Below are positions 6,590-12,371 of a stretch of DNA of 12,469 bases, piece by piece; within the stretch, counting starts at the first letter, position 1, and each line of letters starts with the position of its first letter. The notes below the pieces were generated by a model. The model had not been told where the DNA came from. It did no database searches and was given only the letters and a program-made list of their open reading frames with translations. This DNA comes from Collinsella sp. (lineage in GTDB: Bacteria > Actinomycetota > Coriobacteriia > Coriobacteriales > Coriobacteriaceae). A program made the translations under genes and the position numbers. Location of the stretch: assembly GCA_022720335.1 (NCBI GenBank), contig JAIHVJ010000066.1:1-12469 (forward strand), given 5' to 3'.

Positions 6590-7930
6590 GTGAAGTCCCT
6601 CACCTCTTTTGCAAAGCGCTCAGCCCAGCTTGCCGCCGGCTTTGTCTGCGCTATCGCCCTTGCCGCTGGCGCGCCCACCGTCGCCGGCGCCCAAGTGCTC
6701 ACGACCGACAATGTTTGCGGCAAAACCGCCGATGCGCGCGGCATCACGGCCGAAAACCTGCCCGATATCGATGCGACCAATGCCCTCGTCATGGGCAAAG
6801 ACGGTACCGTCTACTATGGGCGCGGCGCCGATGAGCAGGTCAAAATCGCCTCGATCACCAAGGTCATGACCGCAATCCTAACCGTCGAGAATTGCAAGAT
6901 GGACGAGAAGGTCACGGTGAGCAACGCCGCAGCCACCGTGGGTAATTCGACCGCCGGCTTGCTCGAAGGCGACGAGCTTACCGTGGAGCAGGCACTACGC
7001 GGTCTGATGATTCCCTCGGGCAACGACGCCGCCATCGTGCTCGCCGAATATGTGGGCAAGAAGATCGACCCCAAGACCAAAGACGCCGAGGCCACATTTG
7101 TGAAGGCCATGAACGAGCGCGCTAAGAAGCTCGGCTGTACCGGTACGCTTTTTGAAAACCCGCATGGTCTGGACTTTGATGAGTGGGCTGGCAATATGCA
7201 CTCAACCGCACACGACGTAGCGCTGATGATGCAGGAGGCCATGAAAAACGACACGATCCGCGAGGTCGTAGCGAGCGAGGATTCCTGGATCGAGGTCACG
7301 GGCGCCGACGGCACCGACCATTCGCATTCCATGGACACGCATAACTATTTGCTGGGCCAAGATGGCAACATCGGCGGCAAGACCGGCACCACCGACGACG
7401 CGGGCTATTGCTTTACGAGCGCCTACAACCGCGACGGCGACGAGATCTACACCGTTATTTTGAACTCCACCACCACCGATCAGCGCTTTACCGATACCGC
7501 CACCCTTGCCAACTGGTACTACGGTCACAAGGTGACGGTCGCAATCGCCAACACGCAAGAAAAGACCGCCAACGGCAACCCGCTTATGGCGCGCATTAGT
7601 CAAACCGACTGGACGGATAAGACAATCGACGCCACGCTCGCCGATCCCACGGCGCAAGCGACCGTGTTTTCTCTTGCCGGCGAGGTGACCGAAAAGGTTA
7701 GCTACGACGATCTTTCGGGCACGGTGCATGTGGGCGACAAGGTGGGCAGCGTTACACTCAAGCAGGACGGCACCAAAATCGCCGTTATGGACCTGGTTGC
7801 CGACGAGGAAGGCGCAGGGCCGAATCCCATTGAGTGGCTCCTTGTGAAGCTCGACCGCCTGGGCCGCCGCATCGACAACCGCCCGCTCACAGCCGAGAGC
7901 GAGACCGTAGCCAAGGCGCCCGAGATGTAA
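6590..7930 (+). CDS. dacA: Secreted D-alanyl-D-alanine carboxypeptidase (peptidase S11, DacA/PBP5 type)
   Basis: Removes the terminal D-Ala from peptidoglycan pentapeptides outside the membrane. With GTG 6590 as start the protein has 446 residues: an n-region with Lys/Arg, hydrophobic core at about 13-27 and AGA cleavage near 34; catalytic SITK (Ser88, Lys91), SGN (143-145) and KTGTT (264-268) in standard order; then a beta-rich C-terminal domain at about 315-410; and a terminal amphipathic stretch (IEWLLVKLDRLGRRI) like the membrane-peripheral anchor of PBP5. The frame is open to ATG 6479, but that start would put 37 charged residues before the signal peptide and would lie inside the dyad, so the GTG is preferred even though its ribosome site (GAAAGCG) is weak. 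It is divergent from the VanRS-like pair and has its own terminator. Co-regulation with VanRS is inferred. Confidence 0.92.
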   Translation: MKSLTSFAKRSAQLAAGFVCAIALAAGAPTVAGAQVLTTDNVCGKTADARGITAENLPDIDATNALVMGKDGTVYYGRGADEQVKIASITKVMTAILTVENCKMDEKVTVSNAAATVGNSTAGLLEGDELTVEQALRGLMIPSGNDAAIVLAEYVGKKIDPKTKDAEATFVKAMNERAKKLGCTGTLFENPHGLDFDEWAGNMHSTAHDVALMMQEAMKNDTIREVVASEDSWIEVTGADGTDHSHSMDTHNYLLGQDGNIGGKTGTTDDAGYCFTSAYNRDGDEIYTVILNSTTTDQRFTDTATLANWYYGHKVTVAIANTQEKTANGNPLMARISQTDWTDKTIDATLADPTAQATVFSLAGEVTEKVSYDDLSGTVHVGDKVGSVTLKQDGTKIAVMDLVADEEGAGPNPIEWLLVKLDRLGRRIDNRPLTAESETVAKAPEM

Positions 7931-7954
7931 GATCGAAGAACAATACACTCGCTG

Positions 7955-7988
7955 AAAGGAGGTGTCCGAAAGGATGCCTCCTTTTTTT
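7955..7988 (+). terminator. Rho-independent terminator of the carboxypeptidase gene
   Basis: AAAGGAGGTGTCC pairs with GGATGCCTCCTTT (two G-T pairs) around a GAAA loop, followed by a run of T to 7988. It begins 25 nt after the stop codon. Strong, one-directional signal. Confidence 0.9.
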
Positions 7989-7990
7989 GA

Positions 7991-8007
7991 GGGTTCGAAT
8001 CCCCAGC
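7991..8007 (+). repeat. Inverted copy of the tRNA-Ser T-arm
   Basis: The 17 nt GGGTTCGAATCCCCAGC equal the T-arm and start of the acceptor 3' strand of the neighbouring tRNA-Ser, but on the opposite strand (tRNA copy at 8073-8089). The two are 65 nt apart, with the tRNA terminator between. No rest of a tRNA accompanies it. It could be a scar of an inversion or integration, or a functional trailer. Confidence 0.6.
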
Positions 8008-8021
8008 GCCCTTTCTCGATA

Positions 8022-8050
8022 ATAAAAAAGGGCCCCCGATGGGACCCTTC
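8022..8050 (-). terminator. Terminator after tRNA-Ser
   Basis: On the minus strand AAGGGTCCC pairs with GGGGCCCTT (one T-G pair) around a small loop, followed by a run of six T. It starts 15 nt past the tRNA CCA. Confidence 0.8.
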
Positions 8051-8063
8051 TTTAAAGTTAAAC

Positions 8064-8154
8064 TGGCGGAGAGCTGGGGATTCGAACCCCAGATGCCCTT
8101 TTGGGGCATACTCGCTTAGCAGGCGAGCACCTTCGGCCTCTCGGTCAGCTCTCC
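8064..8154 (-). tRNA. tRNA-Ser(GCT)
   Basis: A 91-nt class II tRNA. The acceptor GGAGAGC pairs with GCTCTCC, then discriminator G and encoded CCA (8064-8066). Anticodon loop CTGCTAA between CTCGC and GCGAG gives anticodon GCT (plus-strand 8118-8120), which reads AGC/AGT. The long variable arm (ATGCCCC/GGGGCAT-like stem with an AAAA loop) is the serine hallmark; the T-arm is CTGGGGTTCGAATCCCCAG. It has its own promoter and terminator. Confidence 0.96.
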
Positions 8155-8168
8155 GTAACAGCCGTTCT

Positions 8169-8197
8169 ATAGTAACCAAACAGCCTAAGATGGGCAA
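8169..8197 (-). promoter_or_regulatory. tRNA-Ser promoter
   Basis: TTGCCC (8192-8197) and TACTAT (8169-8174) on the minus strand are separated by exactly 17 nt, 15 nt upstream of the mature tRNA 5' end. A GAGGAAA/TTTCCTC inverted repeat (8198-8204 and 8226-8232) just beyond may be a weak terminator for the gene at 8247. Confidence 0.65.
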
Positions 8198-8246
8198 GAG
8201 GAAATTTTCTAATTGCCTAGCATCCTTTCCTCATTGGAAGCTTCGC

Positions 8247-9668
8247 CTACCCCAGCGAGCGGTTGAGGGAGCCGAGCTCGTCGTTGCCCATGGTGCGCCA
8301 CATTTGGAAGATGCAACCGCGTGCCAGGAAAAAGAAGCCGTTGTCGACCAGTTGAACAGCGGCATCTGCCAGCTGATTCGTCACGGCGGACACTGGCGGC
8401 AGCTCGAGTCCAGCCTTGCGAATGGTCTCGACCGCTTCCTCGAACGTCGGAGGCTCGCTGACGCCCATCTCGTTCATAAGGCCCTGCATTTCTTCCAGCG
8501 CGCTGCTGCCCGACTCCTCGCCACGTGGCACCAGACGGTAACAAGCCAGCGCAAGGTCGAGCTGATCGCAATTCCAATAGGCAAACGCCAGGCGATAGAA
8601 CAGGTAGCCGATTGCAGAGCGATCGCTGGCAATACGTAGGCCGTGGCGCGCCACCTCGATAATCTCGTCAAAGCGCTCCAGACGCGCAAGAACGTTGATG
8701 AGCGCAAAGTGCGATTGCATGGACGAGCGCGCCAGATCGTAAAGATGGCGCACCTCGGGCAGCGCTCGTTCAAAGTCCTCTTGCTCGACGTAAAAGCCGC
8801 AGATCTCGTGCTGGGCAAAGTACAGCGCATCGGGCGCACGAAGGATTCGCACAGAGCGGTCTTCTTCCAACACCGGTAGCACCATGCGCACCAGCTGGTT
8901 ATCGCAAAACTGCGTTTGAACCGGACCTGTCGCCAAAAGCTCGGCAACGGCGCACTTAGCCTCCAACTCCTCAACAAGACGGGAAAAGCCTTCAAAAGCA
9001 CCTGTACGGTCGACTTTTGCCTGCTCGCGCAATTCAACAACACGGGCCACGTATGGGTCGTCGTCCTCTTCCATGACCTCCAACTCGTCAGCCGTATCGG
9101 CAAGCAGCAAATCGCGCAGCGCCGGCGGAAGCGTGCGATGGTCATCACGCGGACGAGCATGAACCTCCGCAGGTTCAATCGTCTCCGGAGCAGTTGACTC
9201 ATACGCCTCAAGTACACGCTTGCACGGCATATCGTCCATGTCCATGCTCTCAAGATCCTTGGCGACAGGCACGCAATCGGCCAGATAGGCCGCGCGCCCA
9301 AAGAAATACGTTGCGACAACGCGCTCGCCCTGCTCCCTGTCGGGAGCAGCAATCTGCACATAGCAGCGCGTGATGCAGGTGCCCGCGGCAAAACACGCTG
9401 CCGCAAGCGTAAGTGCCACGCGCGCATCGTGCTCCGCGGCCCAGATCGCGCGCATGTCCTCGTCCAGCTCGCGCCAGGCGTCATCCTGAGCGTCGTATTC
9501 ACGTTGCGGCATGGCATCAACGACAGACCGCCCAAACCGAACGAGCATAATCCCCTCGGCAACGTTTGCCCGATAGGTATAGTCGAGCCGTGTGACCACG
9601 TTAAGCGCCTCGACAATACGCGCGAAGCGGGTACGCACATCCCACTCACCGCCCGGCTGGCAAGCCAC
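8247..9668 (-). CDS. TPR-like protein of unknown function
   Basis: A 473-residue soluble protein from GTG 9666-9668, with no signal peptide or membrane segment. Helix-rich C-terminal half with TPR-like helix pairs at about 316-345 and 354-380 (YLFYRLAFAYWNCDQLDLALACYR); a central acidic, charged linker at about 160-225; and an N-terminal part with PGGEWDVRTRFARIVEALN. TPR folds mediate protein-protein contacts; no enzymatic motif is seen, and the partner may be the hypothetical protein encoded just upstream. Convincing coding sequence continues about 36 codons upstream of the GTG without any ATG, GTG or TTG (see 9669-9776), so this N-terminus is probably wrong or depends on an unusual event. 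The stop is TAG 8247-8249. I do not recognise a named family. Confidence 0.75.
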   Translation of the reverse strand: MACQPGGEWDVRTRFARIVEALNVVTRLDYTYRANVAEGIMLVRFGRSVVDAMPQREYDAQDDAWRELDEDMRAIWAAEHDARVALTLAAACFAAGTCITRCYVQIAAPDREQGERVVATYFFGRAAYLADCVPVAKDLESMDMDDMPCKRVLEAYESTAPETIEPAEVHARPRDDHRTLPPALRDLLLADTADELEVMEEDDDPYVARVVELREQAKVDRTGAFEGFSRLVEELEAKCAVAELLATGPVQTQFCDNQLVRMVLPVLEEDRSVRILRAPDALYFAQHEICGFYVEQEDFERALPEVRHLYDLARSSMQSHFALINVLARLERFDEIIEVARHGLRIASDRSAIGYLFYRLAFAYWNCDQLDLALACYRLVPRGEESGSSALEEMQGLMNEMGVSEPPTFEEAVETIRKAGLELPPVSAVTNQLADAAVQLVDNGFFFLARGCIFQMWRTMGNDELGSLNRSLG

Positions 9669-9776
9669 CGTACCCGGTTTGCCCCACGGGTTATCGCTCG
9701 AGGCCGTATCGAGCAGTCGGGGAACATCGTTGGTCGTCTTGGCGATATGCCACGCATCAAAGAGCGCGCAGCCCTC
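9669..9776 (-). other. In-frame coding-like extension upstream of the TPR-like gene, without a start codon
   Basis: Read in the frame of the TPR-like gene, this segment gives protein-like sequence, including LFDAWHIAKTTNDVPRLLD and ASSDNPWGKPGTVACQPGG, with codon use like the rest of the gene. There is no ATG, GTG or TTG before GTG 9668. The frame is open back to TGA at 9831-9833 and overlaps the end of the preceding gene, whose last codons are CCT TGA (9775-9780). A +1 shift at that stop would join the two genes. Confidence 0.5.
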
Positions 9777-10518
9777 AAGGCTCGGCGAGGATGCCGGCGA
9801 TGGTGCGCAGTCGGGGCAAGTCGACCTCGCTCATAAGGGCGGCCGCATAACGCTCGATACCGCTCGGATTCTCGGCATGGTCGACACGGTAGAGCAGCGT
9901 CTCGATAGCGTCAGGTAGCGGTGCCGTGTTAAAGCCCAAAAACACCTCGACCGGCTCGGGCAACTTTACGAGCTTTATTTTGTCGACAACGTTTTGCATG
10001 TCCGCATCGAGACCGTCGACGCCCGCCGTGTTCGCAATAGCGCTTTCGGAGTTGGCAAATATCACGTAGCGCAAGAACATCGAGGCCATGAACTCGCCGT
10101 AAGGAAGGGCGCGGGTCGAATTCCATGTCTCGTGGTCGGACTGCTCGCGCATGGGGCCTTCGGGAGAGCCGGCAGTTTGCGCACACGTACGCATTGCACC
10201 GTTGGCTTCCCTTACCATAATCTCACCAATACTGGAATCCGACTCGTCAAGGACCAGCTCCATGTCGGGATCGTTGGGCAGCGGAGCCTCGCTAACGGGG
10301 CGGTCCACCTTGTACACCTCACCCGAAACGCTTACGTAGCCCAAAAGCGACACATGGCTTTTGCCAACGAATTCGACGACATAACAAGATTCATGCTGGT
10401 CCTCGCCAAAGAGTTTCCAGACCACGCCATATGAGCGCCCCGCAGGCTGCTCGGGCATCGCCGGAAAGCGCTTCTTGGGATCGAGAAACCTGAGCTTGTA
10501 TGTCGGACGCTCTGCCAC
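9775..10518 (-). CDS. Hypothetical protein
   Basis: A 247-residue acidic soluble protein with no signal peptide, membrane helix or motif I recognise. The N-terminal half alternates short hydrophobic beta-like stretches (SYGVVWKLFGE, SCYVVEFVGKSHVSLLGYVSV) with loops, ending in an acidic DESDSSIGE patch. The C-terminal half is more helical (GEFMASMFLRYVIFA, MQNVVDKIKLVKLPEPVEVFLG, ERYAAALMSEVDLPRLRTIAGILAEP). The start is GTG 10516-10518 with AGGGTGAT about 6 nt upstream. It is directly followed by the TPR-like gene in overlapping frames, suggesting one transcript and perhaps a shared complex. Confidence 0.75.
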   Translation of the reverse strand: MAERPTYKLRFLDPKKRFPAMPEQPAGRSYGVVWKLFGEDQHESCYVVEFVGKSHVSLLGYVSVSGEVYKVDRPVSEAPLPNDPDMELVLDESDSSIGEIMVREANGAMRTCAQTAGSPEGPMREQSDHETWNSTRALPYGEFMASMFLRYVIFANSESAIANTAGVDGLDADMQNVVDKIKLVKLPEPVEVFLGFNTAPLPDAIETLLYRVDHAENPSGIERYAAALMSEVDLPRLRTIAGILAEP

Positions 10519-10617
10519 GAAGTATCACCCTGATCGGTCGTTGAGAGAAGGAGTGATCGCGGATGGGCCGCGACACCTACTCGGAATCTTACACGAGTCG
10601 ACAGGAAATAGTCCGCT

Positions 10618-10704
10618 TTACGCCCGCGCCTCGACCGAGGTTCGAATCCATGCAGTGTTTACGTAAAAGAAAAGCCCCCGTTGCCGGAGGCTTTCAATTT
10701 CGGT
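10618..10704. repeat. Half-unit of the tRNA-Arg repeat (T-arm inverted copy plus terminator)
   Basis: This segment is a direct repeat, 190 bp away, of 10808-10894. It contains the inverted T-arm AGGTTCGAATCC, the ATGCAGTG tract and the terminator hairpin (10671-10694). In minus-strand order it lies past the truncated tRNA end of unit A and closes the array. Confidence 0.7.
10671..10694 (-). terminator. Terminator after truncated tRNA copy A
   Basis: On the minus strand AAAGCC(T)CCG pairs with CGG(G)GGCTTT around GCAA, followed by TCTTTTA. Same design as the terminator of the intact tRNA-Arg copies. Confidence 0.7.
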
Positions 10705-10894
10705 TGGTGCGGCGTATAGGATTCCGCGCATCCGCTGCGCGGATCCGCACCGGCTTCGCCCGCCTGCCGGCGTGCTCGCCCGCTCGCTACGGACGCTCCG
10801 CGTCCGCTTCACGCTCGCGCCTCGACCGAGGTTCGAATCCATGCAGTGCTTACGTAAAAGAAAAGCCCCCGTTGCCGGGAGCTTTAATCTCAAA
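10705..10894 (-). repeat. 190-bp tRNA-derived hairpin unit, copy A
   Basis: From the plus-strand left: the last 20 or so nt of tRNA-Arg (CCA, acceptor strand and half the T-arm, 10705-10724); a GC-rich core of about 93 nt with two hairpins, H1 (10706-10751, including the tRNA remnant) and H2 (10790-10806, CGGACGC/GCGTCCG with loop TCC); an inverted T-arm copy (10829-10840); and a terminator, directly abutting intact tRNA-Arg copy 1. The distance from remnant CCA to intact CCA is exactly 190 bp, as in copies B and C. No protein is encoded. Confidence 0.8.
10855..10885 (-). terminator. Terminator of tRNA-Arg copy 1
   Basis: On the minus strand AAAGC(T)CCCG pairs with CGGG(G)GCTTT around a GCAA loop, followed by TCTTTTA, 10 nt past the tRNA CCA. 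Confidence 0.8.
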
Positions 10895-10971
10895 TGGTGC
10901 GGCGTATAGGATTCGAACCTATGACGTTCTGATTCGTAGTCAGACCCTCTATCCAGCTGAGGTAACGCCGC
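10895..10971 (-). tRNA. tRNA-Arg(ACG), copy 1
   Basis: 77 nt with encoded CCA (10895-10897). Acceptor GCGGCGT/ACGCCGC, discriminator A, anticodon loop CTACGAA between TCTGA and TCAGA, so anticodon ACG (A34 read as inosine, decoding CGT/CGC/CGA), T-arm ATAGGTTCGAATCCTAT. Identical to copies 2 and 3. It has its own promoter and terminator. Confidence 0.96.
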
Positions 10972-10983
10972 GACTTGTTGATT

Positions 10984-11012
10984 ATTATGCACATCGACTG
11001 AATAAAGGTCAA
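10984..11012 (-). promoter_or_regulatory. Promoter of tRNA-Arg copy 1
   Basis: TTGACC (11007-11012) and CATAAT (10984-10989) on the minus strand, 17-nt spacer, 12 nt upstream of the tRNA 5' end. A 12-bp palindrome AGTCGATCGACT lies further upstream at 11061-11072. The rest of 11013-11125 shows nothing else. Confidence 0.8.
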
Positions 11013-11125
11013 GCATTTTTCGAAAAAAGTTATCAAATTTGATTTTTACTCATTTGATGCAGTCGATCGACTCGATACTTTCAAACACGGCGAAAGCAAC
11101 TCCTCAAGTATGTCGACGATATATG

Positions 11126-11149
11126 AAAAGCCCCCGTTTCCGGAGGCTT
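11126..11149 (-). terminator. Terminator after truncated tRNA copy B
   Basis: Same hairpin as the other copies but with GAAA in place of GCAA as loop. It is followed by TTTTCATATA. Here the upstream half-unit stops: no inverted T-arm is found to its left. Confidence 0.65.
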
Positions 11150-11159
11150 AAAACTCAAT

Positions 11160-11349
11160 TGGTGCGGCGTATAGGATTCCGCGCATCCGCTGCGCGGATC
11201 CGCACCAGCTTCGCCCGCCTGCCGGCGGACTCGCCCGCTCGCTAAAAACGCTTCGCGTTTTCTTAACGCTCGCGCCTCGAACGAGGTTCGAATCTCCGCA
11301 ATGCCCCCGTAAAGGAAAAGCCCCCGTTGCCGGAGGCTTAAAACTCAGT
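11160..11349 (-). repeat. 190-bp tRNA-derived hairpin unit, copy B
   Basis: Same layout as copy A: truncated tRNA-Arg 3' end, conserved H1 hairpin (identical to A), H2 at 11245-11261 (AAAACGC/GCGTTTT with loop TTC), inverted T-arm copy (GGTTCGAATCT, 11285-11295), terminator, then intact tRNA-Arg copy 2. It is the most divergent copy beyond the T-arm (CCGCAATGCCCCCGT). Confidence 0.8.
11316..11339 (-). terminator. Terminator of tRNA-Arg copy 2
   Basis: Minus-strand AAGCC(T)CCG / CGG(G)GGCTT with GCAA loop, followed by TTCCTTTA, about 11 nt past the tRNA CCA. Confidence 0.75.
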
Positions 11350-11426
11350 TGGTGCGGCGTATAGGATTCGAACCTATGACGTTCTGATTCGTAGTCAGAC
11401 CCTCTATCCAGCTGAGGTAACGCCGC
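11350..11426 (-). tRNA. tRNA-Arg(ACG), copy 2
   Basis: 77 nt, identical in sequence to copies 1 and 3: GCGGCGT acceptor, anticodon ACG, encoded CCA at 11350-11352. Own promoter and terminator. Confidence 0.96.
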
Positions 11427-11438
11427 AACGCACGGATT

Positions 11439-11467
11439 ATTATGCACGTGACCCCTCGATGGGTCAA
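11439..11467 (-). promoter_or_regulatory. Promoter of tRNA-Arg copy 2
   Basis: TTGACC (11462-11467) and CATAAT (11439-11444) on the minus strand with a 17-nt spacer, the same hexamers as for copy 1; the spacers differ in sequence. Confidence 0.8.
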
Positions 11468-11512
11468 GCGACAATTTGGAAAAATTTTACGAAGTGATGA
11501 TTAAGATGCTCA

Positions 11513-11589
11513 CGCCTCGACCGAGGTTCGAATCCATGCGGTGTTGCCATAAAAGAAAAGCCCCCGTTGCCGGAGGCTTTAAGTTCGAT
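11513..11589. repeat. Half-unit of the tRNA-Arg repeat next to copy C
   Basis: Positions 11513-11609 are identical over 97 nt to 11703-11799, 190 bp away. The stretch includes the inverted T-arm, terminator (11556-11580) and the tRNA 3' end. The two direct repeats enclose the 93-nt GC-rich core. Confidence 0.75.
11556..11580 (-). terminator. Terminator after truncated tRNA copy C
   Basis: Minus-strand AAAGCC(T)CCG / CGG(G)GGCTTT hairpin with GCAA loop and TTTTCTTTTA tail, identical to the terminator of tRNA-Arg copy 3. Confidence 0.7.
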
Positions 11590-11779
11590 TGGTGCGGCGT
11601 ATAGGATTCCGCGCATCCGCTGCGCGGATCCGCACCGGCTTCGCCCGCCTGCCGGCGTGCTCGCCCGCGGGCTAAAAACGCTCCGCGTTTTCTTTACGCC
11701 CGCGCCTCGACCGAGGTTCGAATCCATGCGGTGTTGCCATAAAAGAAAAGCCCCCGTTGCCGGAGGCTTTAAGTTCGAT
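11590..11779 (-). repeat. 190-bp tRNA-derived hairpin unit, copy C
   Basis: Truncated tRNA-Arg 3' end, H1 identical to copies A and B, H2 at 11675-11691 (AAAACGC/GCGTTTT, loop TCC) extended by GCGGGC/GCCCGC arms, inverted T-arm (11715-11725), terminator, then intact tRNA-Arg copy 3. Confidence 0.8.
11746..11770 (-). terminator. Terminator of tRNA-Arg copy 3
   Basis: Hairpin with GCAA loop followed by TTTTCTTTTA on the minus strand, about 10 nt past the tRNA CCA. Confidence 0.8.
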
Positions 11780-11856
11780 TGGTGCGGCGTATAGGATTCG
11801 AACCTATGACGTTCTGATTCGTAGTCAGACCCTCTATCCAGCTGAGGTAACGCCGC
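11780..11856 (-). tRNA. tRNA-Arg(ACG), copy 3
   Basis: 77 nt, identical to copies 1 and 2; anticodon ACG, encoded CCA at 11780-11782. First tRNA of the array in the direction of transcription. Confidence 0.96.
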
Positions 11857-11868
11857 AGCGCAAGACAT

Positions 11869-11897
11869 ATAAAACCACTTTAGCTTATTGGAGTCAA
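11869..11897 (-). promoter_or_regulatory. Promoter of tRNA-Arg copy 3
   Basis: TTGACT (11892-11897) and TTTTAT (11869-11874) on the minus strand, 17-nt spacer. The hexamers differ from those of copies 1 and 2, so this promoter is not a recent duplicate. Confidence 0.65.
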
Positions 11898-11933
11898 GCA
11901 CAATCTCAAACTTTTTTGTGGAACGCAGTTTTG

Positions 11934-12311
11934 TCATGCTGCTCCGCATATACCGTCGTTCCCCGTACGATCGATTGGCTTTTCGATCACGTCAAACTTA
12001 GCATCAAGTTCCCTCAGGAGCGATCTCACCCGCTGGGCACAATCATAATCGGCAAACGAGATGCTCAACATGCGAGCAACCTGGTTAGATGTCCGGACCC
12101 CATAGAAGTGCTCCAGGGCCACAAGCCCTTCGTGCGCCACAAAGGTCTCGACCACATGCGGCGACTCCTCAAAGCACCATTGCGTCAACGGCCCCTCGCT
12201 CGTCTGTCGAACCACCAGGCCACCCATGCCAGACGGCTCACACGTCACAAGCAGGTACTCCCCGCCCTCGTCGCTCTCAAACAAAACCACCCGATCATCA
12301 AACAGCTCCAT
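11934..12311 (-). CDS. Small hypothetical protein
   Basis: A 125-residue acidic, soluble protein of unknown function. ATG 12309-12311 has AAAGGGG 5 nt upstream, an excellent site. The N-terminal part looks beta-rich (DRVVLFESDEGGEYLLVTCEPSGMGGLVVRQ); the middle and C-terminal part are helical (HVVETFVAHEGLVALEHFYG, CAQRVRSLLRELDAKFDVIEK). Two or three cysteines are scattered, with no metal-binding pattern. The gene stands alone between a terminator on the right and the tRNA-Arg promoter on the left; a LexA-box-like site lies about 60 nt upstream, so damage induction is possible but unproven. Confidence 0.75.
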   Translation of the reverse strand: MELFDDRVVLFESDEGGEYLLVTCEPSGMGGLVVRQTSEGPLTQWCFEESPHVVETFVAHEGLVALEHFYGVRTSNQVARMLSISFADYDCAQRVRSLLRELDAKFDVIEKPIDRTGNDGICGAA

Positions 12312-12371
12312 CGCGTCCCCTTTCTCTCGCTCTTATTTAGCAAAAGCATAGCAGGTAGATGGCTGTATACA

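Noticed and set aside
7989..8020. A second tRNA on the plus strand after the carboxypeptidase
   Set aside because: Only a T-arm-like stretch is present; no anticodon arm, D-arm or acceptor pairing can be found, and a terminator directly precedes it.
7202..8197. 331-codon minus-strand frame
   Set aside because: It is antisense to the carboxypeptidase and runs through a terminator and tRNA-Ser.
8474..9778. 434-codon minus-strand frame starting at TTG near the end of the hypothetical gene
   Set aside because: The product is Arg/Ser/Trp-rich and low in acidic residues; the other frame over the same DNA gives the sensible TPR-like protein.
10563..11042. Open frames across the tRNA array on both strands, including minus 10618-11016, 11148-11474 and 11464-11949
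   Set aside because: They translate tRNA and hairpin repeats (recurrent DRGSDYESERHRFESYTPH pattern), lack ribosome sites and share sequence only through the repeats.
11061..11072. 12-bp palindrome AGTCGATCGACT as an upstream tRNA activator site
   Set aside because: It occurs once, about 50 nt upstream of the promoter of one tRNA copy only, with no equivalent at the other copies.
10618..11856. CRISPR array
   Set aside because: Repeats are long, few, contain tRNA parts and are separated by intact tRNAs; there are no regular spacers.
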